Shown in pieces: positions 9,089 to 17,663 of a stretch of DNA of 64,000 bases. The notes below the pieces were generated by a model that ran no database searches, had not been told where the DNA came from, and saw only the letters and a program-made list of their open reading frames with translations. This stretch comes from Roseiarcus sp963753135 (GTDB lineage Bacteria; Pseudomonadota; Alphaproteobacteria; Rhizobiales; Beijerinckiaceae): contig CAVWBA010000026.1 in the NCBI GenBank assembly GCA_963753135.1, forward strand, positions 124,001 to 188,000, in the 5' to 3' direction. Each line of letters begins with the position of its first letter. The stretch's first letter is position 1. Both the position numbers and the translations under genes were made by a program.

Positions 9089-10075
9089 TTGACGCAACCG
9101 TCCCTCCTCCGACGCTTCATATCGGCGCCGGAGTTCGGCCCCTTCGTGCTGCTGATCCTTGAGATCGCGGTCTTCGCGTCGATCAATTCGGCGTTCCTGT
9201 CGCCGCTCAACATCTCCAACACGCTCACCTTCACCGTCGAGCTCGGTCTGATCGCGCTCGCCATGACGCTTCTCATGACGGCGGGCGAATTCGACCTTTC
9301 CGTGGGCTCGGTGTTCGGCTTTGCGCCGGTCGTGATGTGGACGCTCTACAATTCCGGCGCGACCTCGCTATTCGTCGGTTTCGTCGCCGCGCTGCTCATT
9401 TCAGCGGGGATCGGCCTGTTCAACGGCCTGTTCGTCACCCGCCTCAAGATCCCCTCGTTCCTGGTCACGCTCGGCATGCTCTTGGTGGTGCGCGGCGTCG
9501 CGCTCTTCGTCACCGACGGCTTTCCCCAGCGCACCTGGAGCGCCAGCGGCCAATGGCTCGACAAGCTTCTCGTCGGCGACTTCTATATCGGGCCGTTCCG
9601 CGTCTATGCCTCGCTGTTCTGGTTCATCGCGGCGGCGATCATCCTCGACTATGTCCTGACGAAGTCGAAATTCGGCAACTGGATCCAGGCGAGCGGCGGC
9701 AATGCGGTGGCGGCGCGGGCGCGCGGCGTCAATGTGAACGCGGTCAAGGTCTGGCTTTTCGTCCTGAGCGCGATGATGTCGGCTTTCGCCGGCGTCATCA
9801 GCTCGATCCGCACCTCCGCCGCAAATCCCAACAGCGGAACCGGCTATGAGCTCGAAGTGATCGCGATGGTCGTCATCGGCGGGACGGCGCTCACCGGCGG
9901 ACGAGGCACCATCATCGGCACCGTGCTTGGCATCCTCATCCTGCGCGTGATGCGCAACGGCATCGTTCTTATCGGCGTGCCCGGCCTTGCCTACAACATC
10001 TTCATCGGCGCGATCATTCTTGGCATGATGGCGCTCCACTCCTGGCTCGAGCGCCGACATCAGGCGGGAACCTGA
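9089..10075 (+). CDS. Sugar ABC transporter permease (RbsC/FrcC-like)
   Basis: A 328-residue inner-membrane protein with about ten hydrophobic segments. TAGEFDLSVGSVFG is the diagnostic motif of the BPD_transp_2 (ribose-type) permeases, and GGTALTGGRGTIIGTVLG is the cytoplasmic loop that docks the ATPase. It starts with TTG at 9089; no better in-frame ATG precedes the first membrane segment and no strong ribosome site is visible. Its stop lies three bases before the ATPase start, so the two are coupled. Confidence 0.88.
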   Translation: MTQPSLLRRFISAPEFGPFVLLILEIAVFASINSAFLSPLNISNTLTFTVELGLIALAMTLLMTAGEFDLSVGSVFGFAPVVMWTLYNSGATSLFVGFVAALLISAGIGLFNGLFVTRLKIPSFLVTLGMLLVVRGVALFVTDGFPQRTWSASGQWLDKLLVGDFYIGPFRVYASLFWFIAAAIILDYVLTKSKFGNWIQASGGNAVAARARGVNVNAVKVWLFVLSAMMSAFAGVISSIRTSAANPNSGTGYELEVIAMVVIGGTALTGGRGTIIGTVLGILILRVMRNGIVLIGVPGLAYNIFIGAIILGMMALHSWLERRHQAGT

Positions 10076-10078
10076 CCG

Positions 10079-10834
10079 ATGAGCGAAGATCTCATCCGCA
10101 TGGAGCATATCGACAAGTTTTACGGCCGCGTGCAGGCGCTCGACGATGTCAATTTCAATGTCGCGCGCCAGGAGATCGTCGGCCTCCTGGGCGACAATGG
10201 CGCGGGCAAGTCGACGCTGATCAAGGTGCTGTCGGGCGCCGTGCGCGCGACCAGCGGCGACATCATCGTGCGCGGCAAACGCGCCGACATCCGCTCGACG
10301 ACGGACGCGATCGCGCTCGGGATCGAGACGATCTATCAGGATTCGGCGCTGGTCACCCAGCTCTCGATCGCGCGCAATCTGTTCCTCGGCCGCGAGCCGC
10401 TCAAAGGCCCGCGCTTCCTGAACCGCCTGGACAGCGCGCTGATGGAGCAGGTCGCGGGCGAGCTTTTGCGAAAGGTCGGAATCGGCAAGTCGATTCCGGC
10501 CTCAACGCCGATTTCGTCGCTGTCCGGCGGCGAGCGGCAGGCGGTCGCGATCGCCCGCGCCATGCACTTCGACAGCGACCTCATCATCCTCGACGAGCCG
10601 ACCAACAACCTTGGCGTCGCGGAGACTCAAGGGGTGCTGCGCTTCGTGCGCAACGCGCGCGATTCCGGTCACTCCTGCATCTTGATCGCGCATAACATCC
10701 ACCATGTGTTCCAGGTGGTCGACCGCATCGCGGTCATGCGACACGGCAAGATCGTCGCCGACGACATTGATCCGAAGCGCACGACGGTCGCAGAGGTGGA
10801 GGCCGTCATCACCGGCGAGCTCGCAGGCTCCTAA
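10079..10834 (+). CDS. Sugar ABC transporter ATP-binding protein (FrcA-like, single cassette)
   Basis: A 251-residue ATPase with Walker A GDNGAGKST (about residues 37-45), Q-loop IYQDSAL, signature LSGGERQ, Walker B LIILDEP and the switch His in LIAHN. It holds one nucleotide-binding cassette, unlike the ~500-residue tandem RbsA, so it probably works as a homodimer as in the FrcA group. The Walker B-following stretch reads EPTNNLGV where most homologues have EPTSALSV (as in the second importer at 58 kb). It completes the operon begun at 8045. Confidence 0.9.
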   Translation: MSEDLIRMEHIDKFYGRVQALDDVNFNVARQEIVGLLGDNGAGKSTLIKVLSGAVRATSGDIIVRGKRADIRSTTDAIALGIETIYQDSALVTQLSIARNLFLGREPLKGPRFLNRLDSALMEQVAGELLRKVGIGKSIPASTPISSLSGGERQAVAIARAMHFDSDLIILDEPTNNLGVAETQGVLRFVRNARDSGHSCILIAHNIHHVFQVVDRIAVMRHGKIVADDIDPKRTTVAEVEAVITGELAGS

Positions 10835-10981
10835 CTCCGCCGGCGGCCGCGCGAGCCGGAAGCTCTGCTGCGCGCATTCGAGCGCTCGGCGCCGAAATAT
10901 TTGTCAGGATGGTTTGATCAGCCTATCTTGGCGTCGGGGCGGGGAGCAAATCGCGATGACGTAAAGCGTGAGGATGGCGAC

Positions 10982-11356
10982 ATGCCGGAAGCTGAAGGCA
11001 GTTTCCATCATCTCTTCGGGCCCAGGGTTCCGACCCGCATTATTTCCAAAGGCAAGACGATCTTTCGGGAAGGCGATCGTGGCGACGAGTTCTTCATCGT
11101 CGTGCGCGGACAGGTGGAGATCCGCAGCGGCGAGCGCCATTTCGAGACCCTCGGCCCCGACGGTATTTTTGGCGAAATGGCGCTGATCGACGACAGCCCG
11201 CGAAGCGCCACCGCCGTCGCCTTGACCGACGTGACCCTAGCGCCGATCAAGGAAAATCAGTTTCTCTTCCTGGTCCAAAACGCTCCGTTTTTCGCGCTCA
11301 GCGTCATGCGCGTCCTCGCGCGCCGATTGCGCCGCCAGAATAAAGCGCCGGCGTGA
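10982..11356 (+). CDS. Stand-alone cyclic-nucleotide-binding domain protein
   Basis: A 124-residue protein consisting of one cNMP-binding fold: KGKTIFREGDRGDEFFIVVRG forms the first strands, and GIFGEMALIDDSPRSATAVAL is the phosphate-binding cassette with the Glu and Arg that bind cyclic nucleotide. No DNA-binding or catalytic domain follows, so it is a sensor or partner-binding module. The ATG at 10982, just after GAGGATGG, is preferred to upstream starts that add 27 non-conserved residues. It may respond to the class III cyclases in this window; that is inference. Confidence 0.85.
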   Translation: MPEAEGSFHHLFGPRVPTRIISKGKTIFREGDRGDEFFIVVRGQVEIRSGERHFETLGPDGIFGEMALIDDSPRSATAVALTDVTLAPIKENQFLFLVQNAPFFALSVMRVLARRLRRQNKAPA

Positions 11357-11392
11357 CGGGCCCAGTCCTTTCCCGAAGCCGCGGGCTGCGGG

Positions 11393-11902
11393 CTATACGA
11401 CGATTGCAATCGCCTCGCGGCCCTTCGGCGTCTCGACGACGCGCATCGACACCGGCTGGCCTTCAAAGAGACCTTGGATCCCGGAGGCGTCGAGCGTGGT
11501 GGTGTGGACGAACACATCCCGGCCAAAGTCGTCGCTGGCGATGAAGCCAAAGCCGCGGGCGTCGTCGAACCACTTGACCTTGCCGGTCAACTCAAAGGCG
11601 GCCGACGGGTCAAAAGCCGAGCGCCGTGGCGAGCGTTCGATGGCGCTTCGGGTGTCGACCTCGACAATCCGCACCACCTCCGCCCCTCGGGAGCCGGTGC
11701 GAGCAACGACCCGAACCTTCGCGCCCGACGGGAGGGTTTGCCGCCCGATCTCGCGCAGGGCCTTAAGATGGAGGAAGGCGTCGCCGCCGCCGGCAAGCTC
11801 GACAAAGCCATAGCCCTTGGTCGCGTTGAACCATTTCACCGCCGCCTCGACCGCCACCCCCTCCGCCAGCGGCAAAACTGCGTCGAATTCTGGCGGGCGC
11901 AT
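11393..11902 (-). CDS. Tandem cold-shock-domain protein
   Basis: The protein has two CspA-type OB folds. The first, near residues 18-80, has KWFNATKGYGFVEL with the RNP1-like KGYGFV; the second, near 105-168, has KVKWFDDARGFGFIASDD followed by DVFVHTTTL. A charged linker joins them. It should bind single-stranded RNA or DNA as a cold-shock chaperone. The two-domain form is common in alphaproteobacteria. GGGGA lies five bases before the ATG at 11902; a TTG at 11914 would add four residues. Confidence 0.88.
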   Translation of the reverse strand: MRPPEFDAVLPLAEGVAVEAAVKWFNATKGYGFVELAGGGDAFLHLKALREIGRQTLPSGAKVRVVARTGSRGAEVVRIVEVDTRSAIERSPRRSAFDPSAAFELTGKVKWFDDARGFGFIASDDFGRDVFVHTTTLDASGIQGLFEGQPVSMRVVETPKGREAIAIVV

Positions 11903-12277
11903 CAGATTCCCCAATCCGTTCCGCGTGCTCGAACGCGCGCCTGCCAGTTTCCAACCCTTGAACCTGACCCATCATAGCAACCATCCTCCGTAACCAGCCA
12001 CATCCACATCGAAAAATTACGGACTTGAACCGCAATCATCGACGCCATTACGAGCTCAAGACTCCGCTTCCGCTTTCCTCAGGCCGGACCGCCCAAAAAA
12101 AACGGCCATTTTTGCCCATACAATGGTCTTGCGGTGGCGGCAGTGATCCCGGTCACACTTCGGTCGCGCCCAATCGTTATTTTTTGCTTGGGGAACGCCA
12201 TCCTCGCTCAAATCACATCCGAAGCGGTGTAAAGGCGGCGCCGGCGCTGCAGCGCCGCGCGAAACCCTTCCCGAGCA
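11903..12277. other. Intergenic stretch without a recognisable gene
   Basis: About 375 bp upstream of the minus-strand cold-shock gene. It should hold that gene's promoter and 5' leader. An A8 run lies near 12098. Short open frames here have no family resemblance and no ribosome site. Confidence 0.5.
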
Positions 12278-12572
12278 ATGTTGATTGATCTCAGTCCGCG
12301 CGGCGCGCCGAGCGGGGCCGAAGCCGATTCCGAACGACGAAAACTACCTGCATTTCCGCGCCGGCCAAACGGAAACCACCATCACCTTGCCGAAGGGCCG
12401 TCATACTCTTCAGCTCCTGCTCGGGGACGCGGTTCCTCACGATCCGCCGGTCTATTCCAAGGTGGTGGTGGTCTATGTCGGCATGTCGCCGCCGAGGCCT
12501 CGGGTTCGACACCATTGGCGCTCCTACTACCCACGGGCGGGCATAGGCGAGACCGACACAAGTCGGAGATGA
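12278..12572 (+). pseudogene. DUF4399-domain protein remnant
   Basis: From about 12318 the frame reads PKPIPNDENYLHFRAGQ, then TLPKGRHTLQLLLGD and PHDPPVYSK. This is the C-terminal half of the DUF4399 domain, whose usual text is LLID...KPIPND(E/D)N.LHF.GGQTE. The preceding LLID-like stretch (MLIDLSPRGAPSG, from 12278) is in another frame, so a frameshift lies near 12315-12318. The N-terminal signal peptide and the GTGHHH region are missing altogether. It is probably a decayed gene. Confidence 0.5.
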
Positions 12573-12587
12573 TGTTATGATCGTCCG

Positions 12588-12977
12588 ATGACGGAAGAGC
12601 CCGCGAGCCTCATCCTCGAGCTTTTGCGCCAGATGCGCGCCGAACTTGGCGATGTGCGGTCGGACATGGCGACGAGGGCGGACTTAGCCTCATTGCGGGC
12701 TGACGTTGCCGCCGACATTCATACGCTCCGCGCCGACGTCGCGGCTGATATCCTGACGACCCGTAAGGAGCTCGGCGAACAGATTGTCGGAGTCCGCCGC
12801 GCGGTGATCGACTACCAAAAGCTCCGGTCTCGCAATCGACGGCGCAACCTAAAGCTTAGGTCGCCGCGTTATTTGCGGCCGTCTGGGCCTGCGCTCGCCG
12901 CTTCTCGACCATCTTCACCGCGATCACCGAACCCTCGTAGAGCAACAGCATCGGGAGCGCGAGCGAGGTCATGCTGA
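12588..12977 (+). CDS. Hypothetical coiled-coil protein, possibly C-terminally truncated
   Basis: The first ~70 residues (MTEEPASLILELLRQMRAEL and repeats of TLRADVAADI) form a heptad-rich helix like small coiled-coil proteins seen in many Hyphomicrobiales. After residue ~75 the text becomes Arg/Ser-rich and overlaps the 3' end of tatC by 122 bases on the opposite strand, which suggests that the natural end is lost. No function can be assigned. Confidence 0.4.
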   Translation: MTEEPASLILELLRQMRAELGDVRSDMATRADLASLRADVAADIHTLRADVAADILTTRKELGEQIVGVRRAVIDYQKLRSRNRRRNLKLRSPRYLRPSGPALAASRPSSPRSPNPRRATASGARARSC

Positions 12978-13647
12978 TGAGGTCGGGAGGCGTGAGGATC
13001 GCCGCGAGCCCGACCACCGCCACGATCGCGTAGCGCCGCATCTTGATGAGATAGGCGGAGTCGACGATCCCGACGTGGCCGAGAAGAGTCAGGATTACAG
13101 GGAGCTGGAAGGCGATGCCGAAGGCGAAGATGAGCGTCATGATCAGCGACAGATATTCGCTGACCTTGGGCAGAAGCTCGATCGTCGCCTCGCCCGGAAC
13201 GTTGACCTGCTGCAGCGACACCGAGAAGCGGATGAGCAAGGGCATCACCGCGAAATAGACAAGCAGCGCCCCGAACAGGAAGAAGATCGGCGTCGCGATC
13301 AGATAGGGCAGAAACGCCTGGCGCTCGTTGCGGTAGAGGCCGGGAGCGACGAACTTGTAGACCTGCACCGCGATGATCGGAAAGGCGATGACGGCCGCGC
13401 CAAACATGCTGAGACGGATGTTGGTGTAGAACTGTTCGAGGAAGTGGGTGGCGATGAGGGTCGCCTTTTCCGCCCCGACCACCCGCACGTATGGATAGGT
13501 CAGCACGTTGTAGATGTGGCGCGAGAAAAAGAAGCAGACGAGAAAGGCGGCGAGAAAGGCGTAGAGCGACCTGATGATGCGAGCGCGAAGCTCGATCAGG
13601 TGGTCCATCAGCGGCGCCTTGGTGGCGTCGATCTCGTCTTGGCTCAT
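12856..13647 (-). CDS. tatC: Sec-independent protein translocase subunit TatC
   Basis: A 263-residue polytopic protein starting MSQDEIDATKAPLMDHLIELR; the HLIELRARI segment is the conserved cytoplasmic TatC motif that binds the twin-arginine signal. Six membrane segments follow, with the conserved periplasmic stretch FVAPGLYRNERQAFLPY. With TatB it forms the receptor for folded, twin-arginine precursors such as the HiPIP at 48895. Its start overlaps the tatB stop (ATGA), the last step of a tatA-tatB-tatC operon. Confidence 0.97.
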   Translation of the reverse strand: MSQDEIDATKAPLMDHLIELRARIIRSLYAFLAAFLVCFFFSRHIYNVLTYPYVRVVGAEKATLIATHFLEQFYTNIRLSMFGAAVIAFPIIAVQVYKFVAPGLYRNERQAFLPYLIATPIFFLFGALLVYFAVMPLLIRFSVSLQQVNVPGEATIELLPKVSEYLSLIMTLIFAFGIAFQLPVILTLLGHVGIVDSAYLIKMRRYAIVAVVGLAAILTPPDLISMTSLALPMLLLYEGSVIAVKMVEKRRAQAQTAANNAAT

Positions 13648-14099
13648 TCCGCCGCGCTTCTCGGAGCGGCAGGCGCCTCAGGCTCCGGCTCCTTGTCCGC
13701 CGGAGCGGCCGCGGCGACGGGCTCTGGACCCGTCAGCGCAATTTCCGACTGGCCGATCTCGCTCTGAGCCAGTTGAGAAGGCGAGGCTTCAGCGGCGATC
13801 GAGGTCGAAGTGGCCTTCGTCACGTCGTCCCGCACCATGCCCACGGGATCGAAGCTCGTGTCGATCTTCGCCTGGTCGCTGATCGCCTGGAATTCCTTCT
13901 TCACGCTGTCGAGGTCGGCCTCGCGCTCGACCTCGCGCATGGCCTCCATGAACTGGCCCTGGAACTCGGCCGCCATCCGCCGCATCCGCCCGATCGTTTG
14001 GCCCACAGTACGCATGACGCGCGGCAGGTCCTTTGGCGGGATCACCGCCAAAGCGACGATGGCGACGATGATCATCTTGCTGATGTCAAGATCGAACAT
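13644..14099 (-). CDS. tatB: Sec-independent protein translocase subunit TatB
   Basis: A 151-residue protein with an N-terminal membrane anchor (MFDLDISKMIIVAIVALAVI), the Pro hinge in IPPKDLP, an amphipathic helix (RVMRTVGQTIGRMRRMAAEF) and a long acidic, Ala/Pro-rich tail typical of alphaproteobacterial TatB. It pairs with TatC in the twin-arginine signal receptor. It sits between tatA and tatC, overlapping tatC. Confidence 0.95.
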   Translation of the reverse strand: MFDLDISKMIIVAIVALAVIPPKDLPRVMRTVGQTIGRMRRMAAEFQGQFMEAMREVEREADLDSVKKEFQAISDQAKIDTSFDPVGMVRDDVTKATSTSIAAEASPSQLAQSEIGQSEIALTGPEPVAAAAPADKEPEPEAPAAPRSAAE

Positions 14100-14115
14100 G
14101 GCTCACCGCACGGGC

Positions 14116-14406
14116 TCAACGCGCGTCAATACGCCGGCATTCCTGTCGGCGGACGTTCCCGTTGAGGGCGTTCAGCTGACCTTGTGAACGTCGTTCGCGT
14201 CGACGCCGACGCGAGTTCTCGATCGTCCGGGGCGCCGCCGCCTGAGCGGTTTTTGGCTCATCGTCGTCGTCGGCAAGACCTTTCTTGAACGACTTCACGC
14301 CCTTGGCGACATCGCCCATCAGGTCGGAAATCTTGCCCTTGCCGCCGAAGAGCAGAAGCGCAACTGCGCCGAACAACATCCAGTGCCAAATGCTAAAGCT
14401 ACCCAT
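14116..14406 (-). CDS. tatA: Sec-independent protein translocase subunit TatA (tail frameshifted as sequenced)
   Basis: The start MGSFSIWHWMLFGAVALLLF followed by GKGKISDLMGDVAKGVKSFKKG is a textbook alphaproteobacterial TatA: one membrane segment, hinge and amphipathic helix. After residue ~63 the sequenced frame becomes Arg-rich (ENSRRRRRERR). Removing one T at 14216/14217 (GAGTTC to GAGTC) instead gives a tail TRVGVDANDVHKVS ending at 14172, a 77-residue product with a more TatA-like end. The essential part is unaffected either way. An upstream in-frame ATG exists but adds 16 non-conserved residues. Confidence 0.92.
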   Translation of the reverse strand: MGSFSIWHWMLFGAVALLLFGGKGKISDLMGDVAKGVKSFKKGLADDDDEPKTAQAAAPRTIENSRRRRRERRSQGQLNALNGNVRRQECRRIDAR

Positions 14407-14595
14407 GGCCGTCATCCCATTGCGCGCCGCGCGGTCTTCGCTCCGCCGGCGCATCCTCTCTTTGGCCCAAACCTAAGCGCCCAACAAGCCAAAAACAAGC
14501 TTGCCTTCACGGGAAAGGCGACATAGGCGAGGGTCGCTCGCCGGCGGCTTCGCCTCACGCGCGACCGGGAGGCAAGCCGAGGAGTTCGCGCCGCC

Positions 14596-15070
14596 ATGAG
14601 CAGAATCGCCAAACGCCTGAAAGAGATGGGCGTCGTTTTGCCCAAACCGGCGGCGCCGGTGGCGAATTACGTCCCTTCCGTCCGCGCCGGATCGCTGCTC
14701 TTCGTCTCCGGCCAGCTGCCGTTCGGGGAAGATGGGAAGCTCGCCGAGCGCCACCAGGGCAAGCTCTCGCCCAACTCCGAGGTTGACGCCGCGCGCGAGG
14801 CCGCCCGGCTCTGCGCCATTAACTTGGCGGCGCACGCGCATGCGGCGCTCGGCGATCTCGACAAGGTGAAGCAGGTCGTGCGGCTCGGCGGGTTCTTCAA
14901 TGTCGAGTTCGAGCTTCGACGCCCTGCCCCAGGCGATGAACGGCGCCTCCAATTTCATCGCCGAACTGTTCGGCGAAAAGGGCCGGCATGCCCGAACCAC
15001 CGTCGGCGTATCGCATCTGCCGCTCGATGCGCTGGCTGAGGTCGAAGCCGTCTTCGAGATCGAGGGTTGA
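14596..15070 (+). pseudogene. RidA/YjgF-family protein, frameshifted
   Basis: MSRIAKRLKEMGVVLPKPAAP and NYVPSVRAGSLLFVSGQLPF form the standard YjgF/RidA opening. The frame breaks after FFNVE; in the next frame it continues SFDALPQAMNGASNFIAELF to VFEIEG with a stop at 15068-15070. Removing one T at 14908/14909 (GAGTTC to GAGTC) gives FNVESSFDALPQ and a full 157-residue protein. RidA proteins hydrolyse reactive enamine/imine intermediates in the cytoplasm. The restored stop overlaps the start of the phosphodiesterase gene, supporting that the gene is really intact. Confidence 0.85.
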
Positions 15071-15888
15071 CGCCGGTCAACGCCCCTTCCTGGCTCATCG
15101 AGCGGCCGATCGCCCACCGCGGCCTGCATGACAGCGCGAAGGGTCGAATCGAAAACACGCTGCGCGCGGCCGAGGCGGCCATTGCCGGCGGCTTCGCCAT
15201 CGAATGCGACATCCAGTTGAGCGTCGACGGCGAAGCGATTGTTTTCCATGATGAAACGCTCGATCGCCTGACTGACGCAACCGGTCCCCTTTCCGTCCGC
15301 AGCGCAGCCGAGATCGCGAACGTCCGGATCAACGGATCCGGCGAGCCGCCACCGGCCTTCGCCGCGTTTCTGGATACGGTCGCCGGCCGGACTCCGATCA
15401 TCTGCGAGCTCAAGAGCCGCTTCAACGGCGACTGGCGCATCGCCGACCGCGCCGCCGCGCTCGCCGCGACTTATGACGGCCCGCTCGCGTTCAAAAGCTT
15501 CGACCCCGATCTTATCGCCTATTTGCGGCTGCGCCGCCCGCACATGCGCCCCCCAAGGGGGCCCTGTCCGATCGGCCTTCTGGCTCAGGCGTCCTACGAC
15601 GACCCCGACTGGGCGTTCTTAACGCCTGAGCAAAAACGCGACTGGACGAATTTCGACCATTACGACCTCGCGCGTCCGGATTTCCTCAGCTGGAACGTCG
15701 ACGACCTCCCGCACAAGATCCCGTTTCTGGTCAAGGAACTGACCGGCGCGCCGACCCTGGTCTGGACTGTGCGTAACGCCGAGCAGCGCGAGGCGGCGTG
15801 CAAGTGGGCGGACCAGATCGTGTTCGACGGCGATCCCGAGGCTAACGGAGCCTGGCGGCCTTTCAGCTACCCGCCTTTAGTCTGGTGA
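15067..15888 (+). CDS. Glycerophosphodiester phosphodiesterase family protein
   Basis: A 273-residue GDPD TIM barrel: IAHRGLHD carries the first catalytic His and Arg, IECDIQLSVDG the metal-binding Glu and Asp, and VFHDETLDRLT the second His. LSWNVDDL and LVWTVRN are the late strands. There is no signal peptide, so it should act in the cytoplasm on glycerophosphodiesters from phospholipid turnover. The TTG start at 15067 overlaps the restored RidA stop (TTGA). Confidence 0.88.
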   Translation: MTPVNAPSWLIERPIAHRGLHDSAKGRIENTLRAAEAAIAGGFAIECDIQLSVDGEAIVFHDETLDRLTDATGPLSVRSAAEIANVRINGSGEPPPAFAAFLDTVAGRTPIICELKSRFNGDWRIADRAAALAATYDGPLAFKSFDPDLIAYLRLRRPHMRPPRGPCPIGLLAQASYDDPDWAFLTPEQKRDWTNFDHYDLARPDFLSWNVDDLPHKIPFLVKELTGAPTLVWTVRNAEQREAACKWADQIVFDGDPEANGAWRPFSYPPLVW

Positions 15889-15889
15889 C

Positions 15890-16594
15890 TCACATCGCGA
15901 TCTCGGGGTAATTCGACGGGAACATCGCGCGCTTCGTCTGCTCGTCGACGTCTTTCTTGAACGCGTGATCCTTTCCGACCGCTTTGGCTCGCGCCGCTGC
16001 TGGACGCGCGTCAATCTTTTCGTACAGGCGCTTAAGATTTGGGAAATCGGCGAGGGGGTCGTCCGCGCCGGGCAGGACTCTGCCGGCGCGCGCAAGCCAG
16101 CCCCAAGCCGACATATCGGCGATCGAATAGTCGCCGATGATGAAGTCCCGACCGGCGAGATGCTTGTCCAGGACGCGATAATGCCGCTCGATCTCGCGCC
16201 GATATCGGTTGACCGCATAGGGAAGCTTTTCTGGCGCGGCGTGCTGGAAATGCACGGCCTGACCCGAGAAGGGACCGAGCCCGCTCGCGATGAAGAACAG
16301 CCATGACAAGAGTTCCGGCCGATCCGCTGGCGAGCCGATGAAACGGCCGGTCTTTTCCCCGAGATAGAGCAGGATGGCGCTCGAATCGAACACCCGCGCC
16401 TCACGCCCGCCCGGCCCCTCGGTATCGACGATCGCCGGCACCTTGCCGTTGGGATTGATGGCGCGGAAGGCGCCGGCGTGTTGCTCGCCCTTGGCCGTAT
16501 CGACGGGAACGACTTCGTACGGCAGGCCAAGCTCCTCGAGCAGCAGCGCGACCTTGGCGGGATTGGGCGTCGGGTGATAGTAAAAGCGGATCAC
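15890..16594 (-). CDS. Glutathione S-transferase family protein
   Basis: A 234-residue protein with an N-terminal thioredoxin-like domain (MIRFYYHPTPNPAKVALLLE, then NPNGKVPAIVD and DSSAILLYLGE) and an all-helical C-terminal domain (HLAGRDFIIGDYSIADMSAW is the conserved N-capping region). This resembles the Ure2p/YfcG-like bacterial GSTs. It should be cytoplasmic and glutathione-dependent, acting in detoxification or thiol redox; the substrate is unknown. It converges on the phosphodiesterase gene. Confidence 0.9.
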   Translation of the reverse strand: MIRFYYHPTPNPAKVALLLEELGLPYEVVPVDTAKGEQHAGAFRAINPNGKVPAIVDTEGPGGREARVFDSSAILLYLGEKTGRFIGSPADRPELLSWLFFIASGLGPFSGQAVHFQHAAPEKLPYAVNRYRREIERHYRVLDKHLAGRDFIIGDYSIADMSAWGWLARAGRVLPGADDPLADFPNLKRLYEKIDARPAAARAKAVGKDHAFKKDVDEQTKRAMFPSNYPEIAM

Positions 16595-16766
16595 GGGGCT
16601 CTCCGGATTGGGACGATCTCAAGGCGCGGCTCGAGAGGTCCGCGGCAGGCTAGGAAGTCTTGGCCTCAAGGCCAAGACAAATTTCAGGTGATGGACCGCC
16701 GCGCCGTAGTGATTGCGCGTGAAAACGGCCAAGCCTAGCCTGCCCTCCCAACCAAGGGCAGCAGGC

Positions 16767-17530
16767 TTGATCGCGTTCAAAACCATTCGCGCCCGAGCCG
16801 AGAAGCGCAAAGGCGGCGCGAAGCGCTCGCCCGCCTCTTGCCGCCCAAGCCCGACCCCAAGGCCCTCTCAAAACTTCGCGACGACCGCGCGCTCGCGGAA
16901 ATGACCAAGCGCGTCTTCTCCGCGGGCTTCGCCTGGAGCGTGATCGAAGCCAAATGGCCCGGCTTCGAGGACGCCTTTCTCGGCTTCGAGCCGGCGCGGC
17001 TCTCGTCCGAGCCCGACGAGTTCTGGCACAAGCTGACCATGGACGCCCGCATCGTCCGCAACGGCGCGAAGATCATGTCGGTGCGCGATAACGCGCGCTT
17101 GGTGCTCGACATAGCGAAGGAGCATGGCTCGTTCGGCAAGTTCCTCTCGACATGGCCGCCCTTCAACGAGGCCGGGCTTCTCGAGGTCTTGGCCAAGCGC
17201 GGCAGTCGGCTCGGCGGCAATAGCGGGCAGATGCTTCTGAGGTTTCTCGGCTACGACGCCTTCGTGACTTCCAAGGACGTGGTCGCCTGCCTGCGCGACG
17301 CCGGTCTCGATATCGCCGAGGCGCCGACATCGAAGCGCGACCTCGCGAAGATCCAGGAACAGTTCAACGCCTGGGCGAAAGAAACCGCCCTGCCCTACCG
17401 GCATCTCTCCGTAATCTGCGCCATGTCGATCGGCGAGAATTATGAGGGCGATCGCTACCTGCGACGGGAGCAACGCGGACTAGGGTCAAGACCCAATGCC
17501 CCTTTCAGAGCAATCGCGTTGGGCGCATAG
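16767..17530 (+). pseudogene. DNA-3-methyladenine glycosylase I family protein, frameshifted
   Basis: From a TTG at 16767 the frame reads LIAFKTIRARAEKRKGGA, and then a neighbouring frame continues EALARLLPPKPDPKALSKL, DDRALAEMTKRVFSAGF and WSVIEAKWPGFEDAF. These are characteristic of the Tag-like 3-methyladenine glycosylases, whose N terminus usually matches both halves. Restoring one G near 16820 rejoins them into about 254 residues. The enzyme would excise N3-methyladenine from alkylated DNA. The C-terminal ~25 residues after AMSIGENYEGDR are not conserved. Confidence 0.75.
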
Positions 17531-17663
17531 CTGCCCTCCGAAGGCTGCCCGAGGCTTGCAGGACTCGATTGAGCGGTCATCGCTGATCGTGACCGCCACA
17601 GTCGAGGGTAAACCCATCGTTCACGTCAGCGCCGAAATCCGGCGGCGCGTGCGCCGCTTTCGG

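Noticed and set aside
14596..15070. Programmed frameshifting as explanation for the broken genes
   Set aside because: The affected genes are unrelated, the break sites lack slippery heptamers and the same GANNTC context recurs, so an error or mutation at methylated sites is simpler.
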